Source of the DNA: Candidatus Nitrospira kreftii
GTDB lineage: Bacteria; Nitrospirota; Nitrospiria; Nitrospirales; Nitrospiraceae
Assembly (NCBI GenBank): GCA_014058405.1
Contig: CP047423.1
Span: 2,774,501-2,838,500 of the forward strand
Direction of reading: 5' to 3'
DNA length: 64,000 nucleotides
Part shown: positions 8,251 through 15,783 of the stretch, in pieces
Layout of the letters: each line of letters begins with the position of its first letter
Position numbering within the stretch: position 1 is the stretch's first letter
Made by a program: the position numbers and the translations under genes
The notes under the pieces: generated by a model
Told to the model about the DNA's origin: nothing
Seen by the model: only the letters and a program-made list of their open reading frames with translations
Databases searched by the model: none

Positions 8251-9614
8251 TTACTAACGACAGTCCCTGCATCCTTCTTGTTGTTCTGAATGTGTCTCAA
8301 CAAGAGCCACCCAGTCAGCCCCGCGATCGTCGAGGCAATCAGAACCCCTTCCTTGGCGGCCATCAAGACGGGGCCACTGGGAAAGGCCAGCCCGGCGATG
8401 AAAAGCGACATGGTAAATCCGATCCCCGCGAGCACTCCCACGGCACCCACTTGAGCCCATGACACACCCTCCGGCATAGAGGCCAGGCCCCCACGGATCG
8501 CAATCCAGACTGAGAGGAGAATGCCCACAGGTTTACCCACGAGAAGACCGAGGCAGACTCCGAGCGCTACGGGATTCATCAGCATTGCGGCCACATCCCC
8601 GTCGAGCGTCACGCCAGCGTTGGCGAGCGCGAACACCGGCATGACCACAACGGTCACCCATGGATGGAGCGCATATTCCAATTGTTGTAAGGGTGTCCCA
8701 ACGTGCGCGACAGCGGTGTTCATGCGGCGGGCAACCCGGCTTTGTTCTGGGTTGGCTAACGGAGGTTCGTCCTGCGACACAACCTCCTCGAACAGCTTGA
8801 GCAACGCCTTACCCTTCTTGAGAAATTCGCGCCGGGTGAGTCGCGTCCGTGCTGGAATCGTCATGGCCGCAATCACGCCCGCAATGGTGGCATGCAAACC
8901 CGACAGGAGAAAGGCCAGCCACAGCCCGCCGATCCCCAGGATCGAATACACGAGCAAGTGCCGCACTCCCGCCATGTTTGCGCCAATCAGCAAGATGAGG
9001 AACAGCGCACCGACCGCCAGGCTCGTCCAGGAAATCGTCGAGGTGTAAAAAAGCGCAATGACCAACACCGCCATCAGATCGTCGGCGATGGCCAGTGCGG
9101 TCAAAAATACTTTCAGCACCAGCGGGACACGCGTGCCGAGTAACGAGAGGATCCCCAGCGAGAAGGCAATGTCCGTCGCCATCGGGATGCCCCAGCCCTT
9201 GGCGCCCTCCATTCCCGTATTGAGTGCCGCATAGAGCAACGCCGGAAGGAGTGATCCGCCCAGCGCGGCGGCCAGAGGCAATGCAGCCTGTCGCCATGAA
9301 GCGAGTTCTCCGACCAGAATTTCCCGCTTGATTTCTAACCCGATGACGAAGAAGAACATGGCCATCAAGCCATCGTTGATCCACTCCAGCAAGGTTTCCG
9401 TCAACGTGTGAGACCCGACCACCAGACTGACGGGTATGTGCCAGAACTCCGTATAGGATGCGGCCCATGGAGAATTGGCCCAAATCATCGCTGCAATCGT
9501 CGCACCCAGCAGCAGAATCCCACCTGCCGTTTCAGCATGAATGAACCTTTGAAAAGGCTCCACCACCGGCTGGATCAGCGAGTCTGTGCTCTGCTCTTCA
9601 CTCGAACGCGACAT
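8232..9614 (-). CDS. nhaA: Na+/H+ antiporter NhaA
   Basis: The 460-residue inner-membrane antiporter exchanges Na+ (or Li+) for protons. The family core is clear: IGLEIKREILVGEL near residue 90, GWGIPMATDIAFSLG near 140, and the ALAIADDLMAV segment with the two adjacent aspartates of the ion site near 173-174. About eleven hydrophobic helices are visible. E. coli NhaA is 388 residues; the extra length is partly a hydrophilic insert near residues 265-310 (KKGKALLKLFEEVVSQDE and following) between helices. RBS AAAGGAAACC precedes the ATG. A gluconokinase remnant lies directly upstream on the same strand. Confidence 0.95.
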   Translation of the reverse strand: MSRSSEEQSTDSLIQPVVEPFQRFIHAETAGGILLLGATIAAMIWANSPWAASYTEFWHIPVSLVVGSHTLTETLLEWINDGLMAMFFFVIGLEIKREILVGELASWRQAALPLAAALGGSLLPALLYAALNTGMEGAKGWGIPMATDIAFSLGILSLLGTRVPLVLKVFLTALAIADDLMAVLVIALFYTSTISWTSLAVGALFLILLIGANMAGVRHLLVYSILGIGGLWLAFLLSGLHATIAGVIAAMTIPARTRLTRREFLKKGKALLKLFEEVVSQDEPPLANPEQSRVARRMNTAVAHVGTPLQQLEYALHPWVTVVVMPVFALANAGVTLDGDVAAMLMNPVALGVCLGLLVGKPVGILLSVWIAIRGGLASMPEGVSWAQVGAVGVLAGIGFTMSLFIAGLAFPSGPVLMAAKEGVLIASTIAGLTGWLLLRHIQNNKKDAGTVVSKLTKRG

Positions 9615-9689
9615 GGTTTCCTTTAGATGCGGTTGACCATCCGTCTTTCACGGCCATACTCACTTTCCTTTCCCAGAACGAGGCCAAAT

Positions 9690-9860
9690 CTGATGTGGGT
9701 CACGATCCCGTTAGGCGAATTGTCGACGTCAGTGACAAACGCCTCGCGTGGCTCCTCCAGGACTTCAAACTGACTCGCGAGCAAATCTCTGTGCATGAAA
9801 TGGGCTTTGCGACTGGCCAGGCGCCGCTCAATGAGATCAATGGTCCAACTTCTCTTGACA
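9690..9860 (-). pseudogene. gntK: Gluconokinase (GntK) C-terminal remnant
   Basis: The minus-strand translation here gives IDLIERRLASRKAHFM, then LLASQFEVLEEP, then VTDVDNSPNGIV. This matches the C-terminal third of GntK-type gluconate kinases (E. coli pattern: VIESRLKARKGHFF, then L-V-T-Q-F-E-T-L-Q-E-P, then V-D-I-D-Q-P). A few residues after EEP are missing, an in-frame TAA lies just upstream, and the P-loop half is absent, so no active kinase can be made. The frame then runs on to a stop at 9623. It is a degraded gene end stranded between nhaA and the BrkB-like gene. Confidence 0.7.
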
Positions 9861-9943
9861 ACTTAAACGTAGGACTGTCATGCCGATTGCTGATTAGCTG
9901 CCATCTCGTGTTCCCCCTCATGCGTGTATCACAGTCGACAGCA

Positions 9944-10843
9944 TCACCGTTCCGCTCGCGCCGGCTGATCGAGCTGCCCCCAATGTTCAAAGACCCAGCC
10001 CGCTACCGCGCCCAATAGAAACACCACCGACACGTAGTAGAGCCAGACGAAGAAAAAGAGAAAGGCGCCCAACGCCCCGTAGAGAACAAGGCCCGCTTGG
10101 GCAAAATGCACGTACCAAGCAAACCCCTGCTTGGCAAACCCAAACAGGACGACCGCCACGCCGGCGCCGACCGTCAGAGAACCGAGCTTCAAGGTCGTGA
10201 CCGGAGAGAATCGATAGAGCCCTAGGATCAAACTCCCGCCGAGTATGACCGCCATGACCTGATGGAGCACTTGCATGCCCTGTCCCCACAGGGCCCCCGC
10301 CCAGGGGACATGCTCACCGAGATTGCCGATGATGGTCTCCACTGACGCGAGGCCGATCGCCACAATCAGCAGAGCGACGCAGAAGACCATCATCAACAGA
10401 TCCTGAGCCGTCCCGCGCAGGAAACTCCTGGCGGGGCCGGCTTGAAACACGATATTGAGCGCATGCCGGATCGAACCAAAGACCATCGTGCTGAACAGCA
10501 GAAACGAGATAAATCCGACGATCCCCAGCAGTCCCCGGTCGGCGACGATCGCACCCACATGTTCCGCAAAAACCTGTTCCGACCGGGGAAGAAATTGTCG
10601 AATGACCGATTGAACTTCTTCCATGGCCTGTTCTGACTCCAGCACCGTGTATCCCAGAATGGAAATCATGAGGAGCGCAAGCGGGATCACATAGAGCAGC
10701 AGGCTGAAGGCCAGACCACTCGCAAGAAACAGCCCGTTATCCTGACTGAACTTGCTGACCATTGTGCGGACGATCGTCCATACGATGGTCCCGCTCCGAT
10801 TCACGCGTGTGCGCACAGACACTTCGCTCCACCCTTTCTCCAT
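9944..10843 (-). CDS. YihY/BrkB family inner-membrane protein
   Basis: The 299-residue polytopic membrane protein has about six hydrophobic helices, including SGLAFSLLLYVIPLALLMIS near the N-terminus and GALGAFLFFFVWLYYVSVVF near the end. The F-S-x-x-x-[YF]-x-x-x-P-L start of the core and the G-A-x-x-x-x-x-x-W-x-Y-x-S ending are typical of the YihY/BrkB (UPF0761) family. Its function is poorly defined; it was formerly annotated as ribonuclease BN. The start is placed at 10843 to avoid overlap with the upstream transporter gene; MVSKFSQDNG (10759) is an alternative. It lies 25 bases after the AI-2E-type gene, probably in an operon with it. Confidence 0.85.
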   Translation of the reverse strand: MEKGWSEVSVRTRVNRSGTIVWTIVRTMVSKFSQDNGLFLASGLAFSLLLYVIPLALLMISILGYTVLESEQAMEEVQSVIRQFLPRSEQVFAEHVGAIVADRGLLGIVGFISFLLFSTMVFGSIRHALNIVFQAGPARSFLRGTAQDLLMMVFCVALLIVAIGLASVETIIGNLGEHVPWAGALWGQGMQVLHQVMAVILGGSLILGLYRFSPVTTLKLGSLTVGAGVAVVLFGFAKQGFAWYVHFAQAGLVLYGALGAFLFFFVWLYYVSVVFLLGAVAGWVFEHWGQLDQPARAER

Positions 10844-10868
10844 AGACGGTTGGCTCAGGTTCTTTGCG

Positions 10869-11966
10869 CTATGCCTTCGAGGCGGTAGCAGTCTTGAGAG
10901 ATATGTCCGTTCTGTAGCTTTCAACCAAGGTAATCCCCACGGCGACCACCAACGGGCCAGCGACAATGCCGACCAGTCCGAAAAACTGCAGCCCTCCCAA
11001 TACGGAGAAGAACACCAGCAACGTGTGCAGATGTGACTGGCCGCCGACCACGATCGTGCGGACGAGATAATCCAGGACGGCAATCACAGCGCCAACCGCG
11101 ACCAGAAAGCCCCCTTTGAGATAGGCTCCCTGCCAGAACAGGTAGCCGGCTGCAGGAATCCATACGAGTCCGGCCCCGAGCAGCGGCAGGTAGGCGAGAA
11201 TCGCCATCACCGCGCCCCACAACACTGCGGACGGCAGCCCGACCGACCAAAAGGCCAGCCCACCGATGACGCCCTCCATCACGGCAATAACCGTGTTCCC
11301 ATACACCGCCCCTTTGACGACCTCATCGAACCGCCTAGCCAGCACGTCTTGACGGTCGGACGCCATCGGCAAATGTGTGCGGAGCCAGTCGATCATCATC
11401 TCCCCGTCCCGGAAAAAGTAAAACGCGCACAGCAGAATCATACCCAGTTGCACGAACGCATAGAGCGCATGCGTCACCATACGCGTCAGTTGTCCGACAA
11501 GCATCTTGCCCAACTCGGCAAGGTTGTCGGCGATGCTCATTCGCAGATCAGTCCCGGTTACCCGTTCCATATTGTGAATCGCCTCGGCCAACGTCGCGAG
11601 AATCGGATACTTTCGCCAACTTTCGAGCAGCGGCTGATCTCCTTCACTCAGCGTCGCGACCAGAGTCCGATAGCCCTCCGTCAGATCCTCCGCAATGAGC
11701 AGCGACATGTAGACCAAGGGTGCGATGACCCCGACAGTCAGAATGAGGCACATCACCAACGCGCTGAGCGCCCGACGGCCCGCGGTCGCACGAACCATCC
11801 AGCGATACAGCGGATACAGCGCATAACACAGGACGCCGGCCCACAGAAGCGGCGAGACGAACGGGCTGAACACAACCAGAACCAGACCGGCGATGCCGCC
11901 GGCCAGGACGAAGCGGACAAGGCGCCCCGACCATTCCACACCTTGCTCAGGTTGAGGATCCGTCAC
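10869..11966 (-). CDS. AI-2E family transporter (UPF0118/PerM type)
   Basis: The 365-residue inner-membrane protein has the standard layout of this family: paired N-terminal helices (LVLVVFSPFVSPLLWAGVL), a soluble middle region with the FFRDGEMMIDWLRTHLP motif, then several helices with AVLWGAVMAILAYLPLLGAG and LVVAVG near the end. Members include TqsA (autoinducer-2 export) and PerM-like permeases, and some act as Na+/H+ antiporters, so the substrate is open. GTG at 11966 is preferred because GGGAGAG lies seven bases upstream; a TTG one codon earlier is possible. It sits in a run of minus-strand membrane genes with BrkB-like and nhaA. Confidence 0.85.
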   Translation of the reverse strand: MTDPQPEQGVEWSGRLVRFVLAGGIAGLVLVVFSPFVSPLLWAGVLCYALYPLYRWMVRATAGRRALSALVMCLILTVGVIAPLVYMSLLIAEDLTEGYRTLVATLSEGDQPLLESWRKYPILATLAEAIHNMERVTGTDLRMSIADNLAELGKMLVGQLTRMVTHALYAFVQLGMILLCAFYFFRDGEMMIDWLRTHLPMASDRQDVLARRFDEVVKGAVYGNTVIAVMEGVIGGLAFWSVGLPSAVLWGAVMAILAYLPLLGAGLVWIPAAGYLFWQGAYLKGGFLVAVGAVIAVLDYLVRTIVVGGQSHLHTLLVFFSVLGGLQFFGLVGIVAGPLVVAVGITLVESYRTDISLKTATASKA

Positions 11967-12055
11967 CAATGAACTCTCCCGGCCATACGGACGGACCGTA
12001 ACCCGGTCCTCATCTGTCTGGGCATCGCCCCGCTTTCCGGAAACACGATCGGCAC

Positions 12056-12544
12056 TTACGCTTCAAGCGCTGGCCGGCGAGAAGCACGCTCCGTCTCGCG
12101 CTCATCGAGTTCCACATGCGCCCAGAGCACCCGCAACAGCCGTTCCCGGGTGATCATGCCCAACAGGCTTCCGTACTTCGCGACCGGCACCTGATTGATG
12201 TCTTGGCTTTCCAGGAGCTGTAACACCTCGGTGAGCGGCTGATCGGGCGCCACGACTCGCACCTGCGAGACAGGTGTCATGGCCTCCTCAACCGACACCT
12301 GAGCCCAACGCTCCTGCGGCGTCGCTTTAATGTGGTGTAAGGTGACCAATCCCTCCAGCCTGTCGCCGTCCATCACCGTGAAACAGCGCTGCCCTGTTCT
12401 GAGCACATGGTCCCGGACTAACTCGGCCAAACTCATCCGTCCTGCCACGGCCGGACAGTCACGACTCATGACATCTTCCGCCGTCAATCCGCTCAACACG
12501 GAGCGCACGCTGACTTGTACGACGCTCTCCTGCGCGGCGTTCAT
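12056..12544 (-). CDS. CBS-domain pair, detached C-terminus of a site-2-type protease
   Basis: The 162 residues contain two CBS motifs: LTAEDVMSRDCPAVAG near residue 20 with RCFTVMDGDRLEGLVTL, and VEEAMTPVSQVRVV near 85 with INQVPVAKYGSLLGMITRE. CBS pairs bind adenine nucleotides and regulate an attached domain. The frame continues upstream of the ATG without a stop through FTGNWFSGLWLAFIGWFL, which is the last membrane helix and junction of M50-family proteases that carry CBS pairs. So this is the tail of a larger gene whose protease half is lost or frameshifted (see 12545-12741). It may still be expressed, but a regulatory role without the protease is doubtful. Confidence 0.7.
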   Translation of the reverse strand: MNAAQESVVQVSVRSVLSGLTAEDVMSRDCPAVAGRMSLAELVRDHVLRTGQRCFTVMDGDRLEGLVTLHHIKATPQERWAQVSVEEAMTPVSQVRVVAPDQPLTEVLQLLESQDINQVPVAKYGSLLGMITRERLLRVLWAHVELDERETERASRRPALEA

Positions 12545-12741
12545 GAGGAACCAGCCGATGAACGCCAGCCACAGGCCACTGAACCAATTGCCGGTGAAGC
12601 CGGTCCAGATCTCGAGAAAAATGAGCGCATACCCAACCCTTGCTCCGTTCCTGCTGCAATGCGCGTCGCTTTTGTGAGACTGCCGGTCATGTGCCAGAGC
12701 GCCGCCCGAAAGATGCGGCCTCTTGGCCGATCATCGCTCAC
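12545..12741 (-). pseudogene. Decayed M50 (site-2) metalloprotease fragment
   Basis: One minus-strand frame reads GRIFRAALWHMTGSLTKATR and IAAGTEQGLG, matching the segment that follows the LDGG zinc motif in CBS-containing M50 proteases (G-G-R-[VI]-[LF]-R-A-x-x-W-x-x-[TS]-G-S-L-x-x-A-T-R). The continuation GYALIFLEIWTGFTG lies in another frame, so a one-base shift sits near 12640. The catalytic HExxH half is absent upstream, and the LDGG motif is degraded to RPRG. The gene is therefore truncated and frameshifted. Confidence 0.65.
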
Positions 12742-12812
12742 CCCCTGGATATTGTGTATGGCCGGGCCCCCGCACCGTCGCCGTTCTCAACGCGAGACGC
12801 TTTTTCCAGAGG

Positions 12813-13271
12813 TTACCCGACCGGCACATCGAGCAGATACAATTCCCCTTGCACCTCCGGATGCAGGTCACATCGAAATGTGATCTTTCCCTGTTGATCC
12901 GGCGTCAGGCGAATCATCAGAGTCTTGCCCGGATCTATATGAAATCCTTCGATGCCTGTTCCGAACGCCTCAATGCCCTCTCCTCCACCCTGAAGAGAAC
13001 GGCCCAGGAAGAGCGGCGAGATGAATCCATGTGTAACGGAATCCTCGTTGTGGACGAGCAGCACCATCGGCACACCCGCGCGAATGGGCTGCATCTTCGT
13101 GCGCACGTACGTGAAGTCGCGGATGGCGATCTCGATGCGTGGTTCCTGCGCAGGTGCGACGTCCAGCGCGACACTCGGCGTTGCACCGATCATCGGCCAC
13201 CCCATCAGCCCCAGGACAGCGAGGGCACCCCAGCGCACCCTTCGTAAGCTCAACATTCTGTGTTTGTTCAT
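12813..13271 (-). CDS. Exported cupredoxin-like copper protein
   Basis: The 152-residue precursor has a signal segment (RWGALAVLGLMGWPMIG), followed by a small beta-sandwich. Candidate copper ligands are His in DSVTHGFISP and Cys and His in FRCDLHPEVQGEL. The usual axial Met (C-x-x-H-P-x-M-x-G) is replaced by Val, which would alter the redox potential or abolish a type 1 site. Such proteins carry electrons in the periplasm or resemble N-terminal domains of copper oxidases and reductases. The start at 13271 follows GGAGGTCGGCT. A 38-residue membrane peptide gene lies immediately upstream. Confidence 0.75.
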   Translation of the reverse strand: MNKHRMLSLRRVRWGALAVLGLMGWPMIGATPSVALDVAPAQEPRIEIAIRDFTYVRTKMQPIRAGVPMVLLVHNEDSVTHGFISPLFLGRSLQGGGEGIEAFGTGIEGFHIDPGKTLMIRLTPDQQGKITFRCDLHPEVQGELYLLDVPVG

Positions 13272-13303
13272 AGCCGACCTCCCTATGTCTGAATACAACA
13301 GAG

Positions 13304-13420
13304 TTACCTATCCGGCCCACCGGTCAAACGGACGTTCTTTCTCCTACCTTTCAGCAGCACGAATAGGCCAACGATACCGATAATTAGGGCGAGCCCGCCG
13401 AGTATTGCCAACGGTTCCAT
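13304..13420 (-). CDS. 38-residue single-helix membrane peptide
   Basis: The frame from ATG at 13420 to TAA at 13304 encodes MEPLAILGGLALIIGIVG, then LFVLLKGRRKNVRL and a short tail. It has one hydrophobic helix followed by a positive patch, so an N-out/C-in inner-membrane peptide is predicted. GAGGAGCACG lies directly upstream as a good ribosome-binding site. It resembles the 23-residue peptide at 15695-15766 (shared I-G-I-V-G, then L-x-x-G-[RK]-[RK]-K-x-V). It is just upstream of the cupredoxin gene and probably cotranscribed. Function unknown. Confidence 0.55.
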   Translation of the reverse strand: MEPLAILGGLALIIGIVGLFVLLKGRRKNVRLTGGPDR

Positions 13421-13459
13421 CGTGCTCCTCTTTGTCCTGGACATATGGGATCGAGACTG

Positions 13460-13822
13460 TCACCCGTGAAAACTGATCAAGGGCTTGCTGATCTCGTCTT
13501 CCTTGGTCTCTATCAGAAAAAATGCCCGATCGACTTGGTCGAATGCAAACCGGTGCGTAGTCATGGGCCTCGGGTCCACCCGCCCGGCTTCAAGCAACCG
13601 GATCAGGCGGTCCATCCGTTCTCTCCCCCTGGACAGAGCCCCGTGCGGATCGTCTTGTCGCCCAGGCCCACGCCCCATGCCAATCGCGGAATCTTTACGG
13701 AGTCGCCATCTCCAAAGTAGCCTGCCACAGAAAGCGCGCCGCCCGGCCGCGTGGCTTTCATGCACGTCTCAAAGGTCACCTGGGCACCAAGACACTCAAT
13801 GTCCGAGTCCACACGCCCTAAA
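13460..13822 (-). pseudogene. Zinc-dependent alcohol dehydrogenase remnant
   Basis: Two minus-strand frames join into the C-terminal part of a medium-chain Zn alcohol dehydrogenase: RVDSDIECLGAQVTFETCM and KATRPGGALSVAGYFGDG, then PRLAWGVGLGDKTIRTGLCP, then in another frame RERMDRLIRLLEAGRVDP, TTHRFAFDQVDRAFFLIETK and KPLISF. The shift sits in a run of five G residues near 13635. The catalytic zinc-binding N-terminal half is missing, since the frame begins where an unrelated fragment ends. It is a truncated, frameshifted gene; the homopolymer shift alone could be a sequencing error, but the truncation is not. Confidence 0.7.
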
Positions 13823-14059
13823 AAGCGACATGAAAAGATACTCGCGGATGAGCGCCCGCAATGTCCCGGTCTCGCCGTCCATGACCTGGGGCAAGTTCTT
13901 CGTCGGCCAGGGAAGTTCGGCCAGCTTGCGTCGCCAGATTTCGTCCAACGGCAGCAGCTGCTGATTGACAGGCACGTATACCGCTCCGGATGAGGGGCGG
14001 TTGTAGAAGCGGTGAAATTCGCCAACCTCGCCCTTGTGACCCTCATGACGGCTCAGCAA
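13796..14059 (-). pseudogene. Unrecognised truncated reading frame joined to the ADH remnant
   Basis: An 87-codon minus-strand frame overlaps the HPF-like gene at its start and the ADH remnant at its end. The middle looks like real protein: VGEFHRFYNRPSSGAVYVPV, LPLDEIWRRKLAELPWPT and ETGTLRALIREYLF. It has neither a convincing start nor a natural end, since it runs straight into the ADH-like sequence in another frame. I read it as a piece of a second lost gene fused to the ADH piece by deletion. I do not recognise the family. Confidence 0.35.
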
Positions 14060-14414
14060 GTCCCGGCCCCGGCGAAGGCGGGTCAGTCCTGCGTATCGCT
14101 TGATCGCGCAGCCGCCCCAACGTGCTCTCGATTAATCTGGTCAACGTATCTGCCGTGCCGTCGACGGCTTGTTCCACAGTTGCGGCCTGGTGCGTGATTG
14201 CGGCGGGCTGGCGGCCCCCAAGGCAGGCTTCCATCATGCAACGGATGTCGCCATTACCACCCTTCTTGTTGCTGTTCTCATCGCTCAGGTGGACCTCCAC
14301 TCGCGTGATGAAATCTTCATGCCGGCTCAGGGCGCTCTCCACGACGCCGCGGATCTGAGCGGCCAGCGCCTCGTGCCCTTCGATGTGACGGTCGGTATTC
14401 ACTTGGATCTGCAT
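14043..14414 (-). CDS. HPF/RaiA-like ribosome-associated protein
   Basis: The 123-residue protein begins MQIQVNTDRHIEGHEALA and contains RVEVHLSDENSNKKGGNG followed by CMMEACLGGRQPAAIT, the beta-alpha-beta-beta-beta-alpha pattern of the S30AE/HPF family in the variant common beside stress genes. HPF-type proteins bind the 30S decoding centre and hibernate ribosomes. The C-terminal helix TLTRLIESTLGRLRDQ is present and no long-form dimerisation domain follows. RBS AAGGAGAATCGC fixes the start at 14414. It lies 28 bases downstream of the baeRF protein gene on the same strand, so both translation-related proteins are probably coexpressed. Confidence 0.75.
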   Translation of the reverse strand: MQIQVNTDRHIEGHEALAAQIRGVVESALSRHEDFITRVEVHLSDENSNKKGGNGDIRCMMEACLGGRQPAAITHQAATVEQAVDGTADTLTRLIESTLGRLRDQAIRRTDPPSPGPGLAEPS

Positions 14415-14442
14415 GCGATTCTCCTTCGTGAGTGTCGGTTCT

Positions 14443-15606
14443 TCAATGCCGGTAGGTGGCTGCCAGTCCCGTCTGCCCCGGCATCCGCTCGATCGGAACG
14501 ACCAGGACCCGGCCGCCCTTCTTTTCGACCAGCTCGCCCAGATCGTCGAGCAGGTCATCGACCTGCGGGTGACTCAGGTCAGCGCACTCGACCTGACCGG
14601 TCGCACTGTCCAGCCGTCCAGCAATCTGGCGGTCGGCCTCGATCAGCAGCGACGCGACCCGTCCGGCGGCGGCGGCCTGGGCTACCTGCACCAAGTCATC
14701 ACTGCCAAGCCCTTTCGACCGGGCCTGTTCGAATTCCTCGCTCAGCTTGGTCAGCCGCGCGTGGTACTGCGGTTCGACGACCTGCCAAGCGAGGGCACGG
14801 AGGTCTGCTTCCGGCACGGAATCGGGGTTGACCAGGATTCCCTCGGGCTCCAGAAATGGGTTGCGGCTAATCTGGTGGAAACGAGGATGATGCTCCGGCA
14901 GCGCAGCCAGGATCAACGGCAGGCTTGACGGCTTGGAATGGTGCTCCAGCACCGCGCGGTCGATCGCACGAAAGAACCGTACCGCATCGATGTCGACCTC
15001 GTCTTTTTTCGAGCCGTGGCCGTGATGCATGGGCGTGCTCCCCTGACCGACACCGCCATAGGACGCCACGGTTGAATGGGGTTCGGTCAGCTCATCGCCC
15101 AACGCCTCGGTGATCGTCCGCGGGACGCCTGGCGCCGGATCGATCTCGTCGAGGACGTCACGGGTCCCCTCGAAGAGTTGAATCTTGCGCAGGCTCAGCC
15201 CGAGTACCTGGTAGCGATCAACCGATTGCAGGAAGCGTCTCAATGGTTTGGTGTGAAAGCTGTCGGCGACAACAGCCAACTCGGCGACCGGACGCTGGAG
15301 TGGGACCACATGAAACACGCCCGGCCCGCCTAACACGGCCAACCCATCCAGCGTATGATTCCAGAAGGCATGATCGTGAGCGAGAGCTTCAAACGGTTCC
15401 ATAATGAGCCGGATTTCGATGGCCGGATACTTCTGCCGCAACGATGTCTCCAGCTCCTTGACGAGATTGCGAAACCGGATCGGGTCCTGCTGATTCTCGG
15501 GATGCCTCCGATGGGTCGGCTGGTACAACGAGAGACAGGGCGGCTGATGAACCGATGTCAACTCGGCCAATAATTCGAAGGTCAGCAACGTTCTCTTCTG
15601 TGTCAT
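14443..15606 (-). CDS. baeRF family 3 protein (bacterial archaeo-eukaryotic release-factor-like)
   Basis: The 387-residue cytoplasmic protein starts LLAELTSVHQPPCLSLYQPT, the hallmark N-terminus of the baeRF_family3 group related to eRF1. Other family-like segments are LGLSLRKIQLFEGTRDVLDE, the acidic and His-rich loop HHGHGSKKDEVDIDAVRFFR, and the C-terminal DDLGELVEKKGGRVLVVP. By homology it is thought to act on stalled ribosomes or in stress translation, but its function is not established. GGGAGTGGAAC precedes the ATG. It pairs with the HPF-like gene downstream. Confidence 0.8.
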   Translation of the reverse strand: MTQKRTLLTFELLAELTSVHQPPCLSLYQPTHRRHPENQQDPIRFRNLVKELETSLRQKYPAIEIRLIMEPFEALAHDHAFWNHTLDGLAVLGGPGVFHVVPLQRPVAELAVVADSFHTKPLRRFLQSVDRYQVLGLSLRKIQLFEGTRDVLDEIDPAPGVPRTITEALGDELTEPHSTVASYGGVGQGSTPMHHGHGSKKDEVDIDAVRFFRAIDRAVLEHHSKPSSLPLILAALPEHHPRFHQISRNPFLEPEGILVNPDSVPEADLRALAWQVVEPQYHARLTKLSEEFEQARSKGLGSDDLVQVAQAAAAGRVASLLIEADRQIAGRLDSATGQVECADLSHPQVDDLLDDLGELVEKKGGRVLVVPIERMPGQTGLAATYRH

Positions 15607-15694
15607 GTTCCACTCCCTGTTTCGTCAGCTTGCCTGCATGAAAGACTCCGGGATACTGGTGACAGCCCCAGGAGTGATGCAGGCAGCGGGTCGT

Positions 15695-15766
15695 TCAATG
15701 AACTTCCTTCTTCTTGCCTTCCGTCAGAGCAATCACGCCGACGATGCCAATGACGACAGTCAACAT
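15695..15766 (-). CDS. 23-residue membrane peptide downstream of cydB
   Basis: The frame MLTVVIGIVGVIALTEGKKK followed by EVH lies 17 bases after the cydB stop on the same strand. It has a single short hydrophobic helix with a positive C-terminus. Small third subunits (CydX/CydS type) are often encoded right after cydB, but this peptide shows no clear CydX signature and is shorter than the usual 30-40 residues. It shares the I-G-I-V-G and K-K-x-V pattern with the peptide at 13304-13420. The ribosome-binding site is weak. It is either a cyd accessory peptide or a free small membrane peptide. Confidence 0.45.
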   Translation of the reverse strand: MLTVVIGIVGVIALTEGKKKEVH

Positions 15767-15783
15767 ATTGCCAACCGACCAGC

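Noticed and set aside
10844..11083. N-terminal extension of the BrkB-like protein
   Set aside because: It is an out-of-frame reading of the end of the AI-2E-type gene, with Trp/Ser-rich sequence unlike the family.
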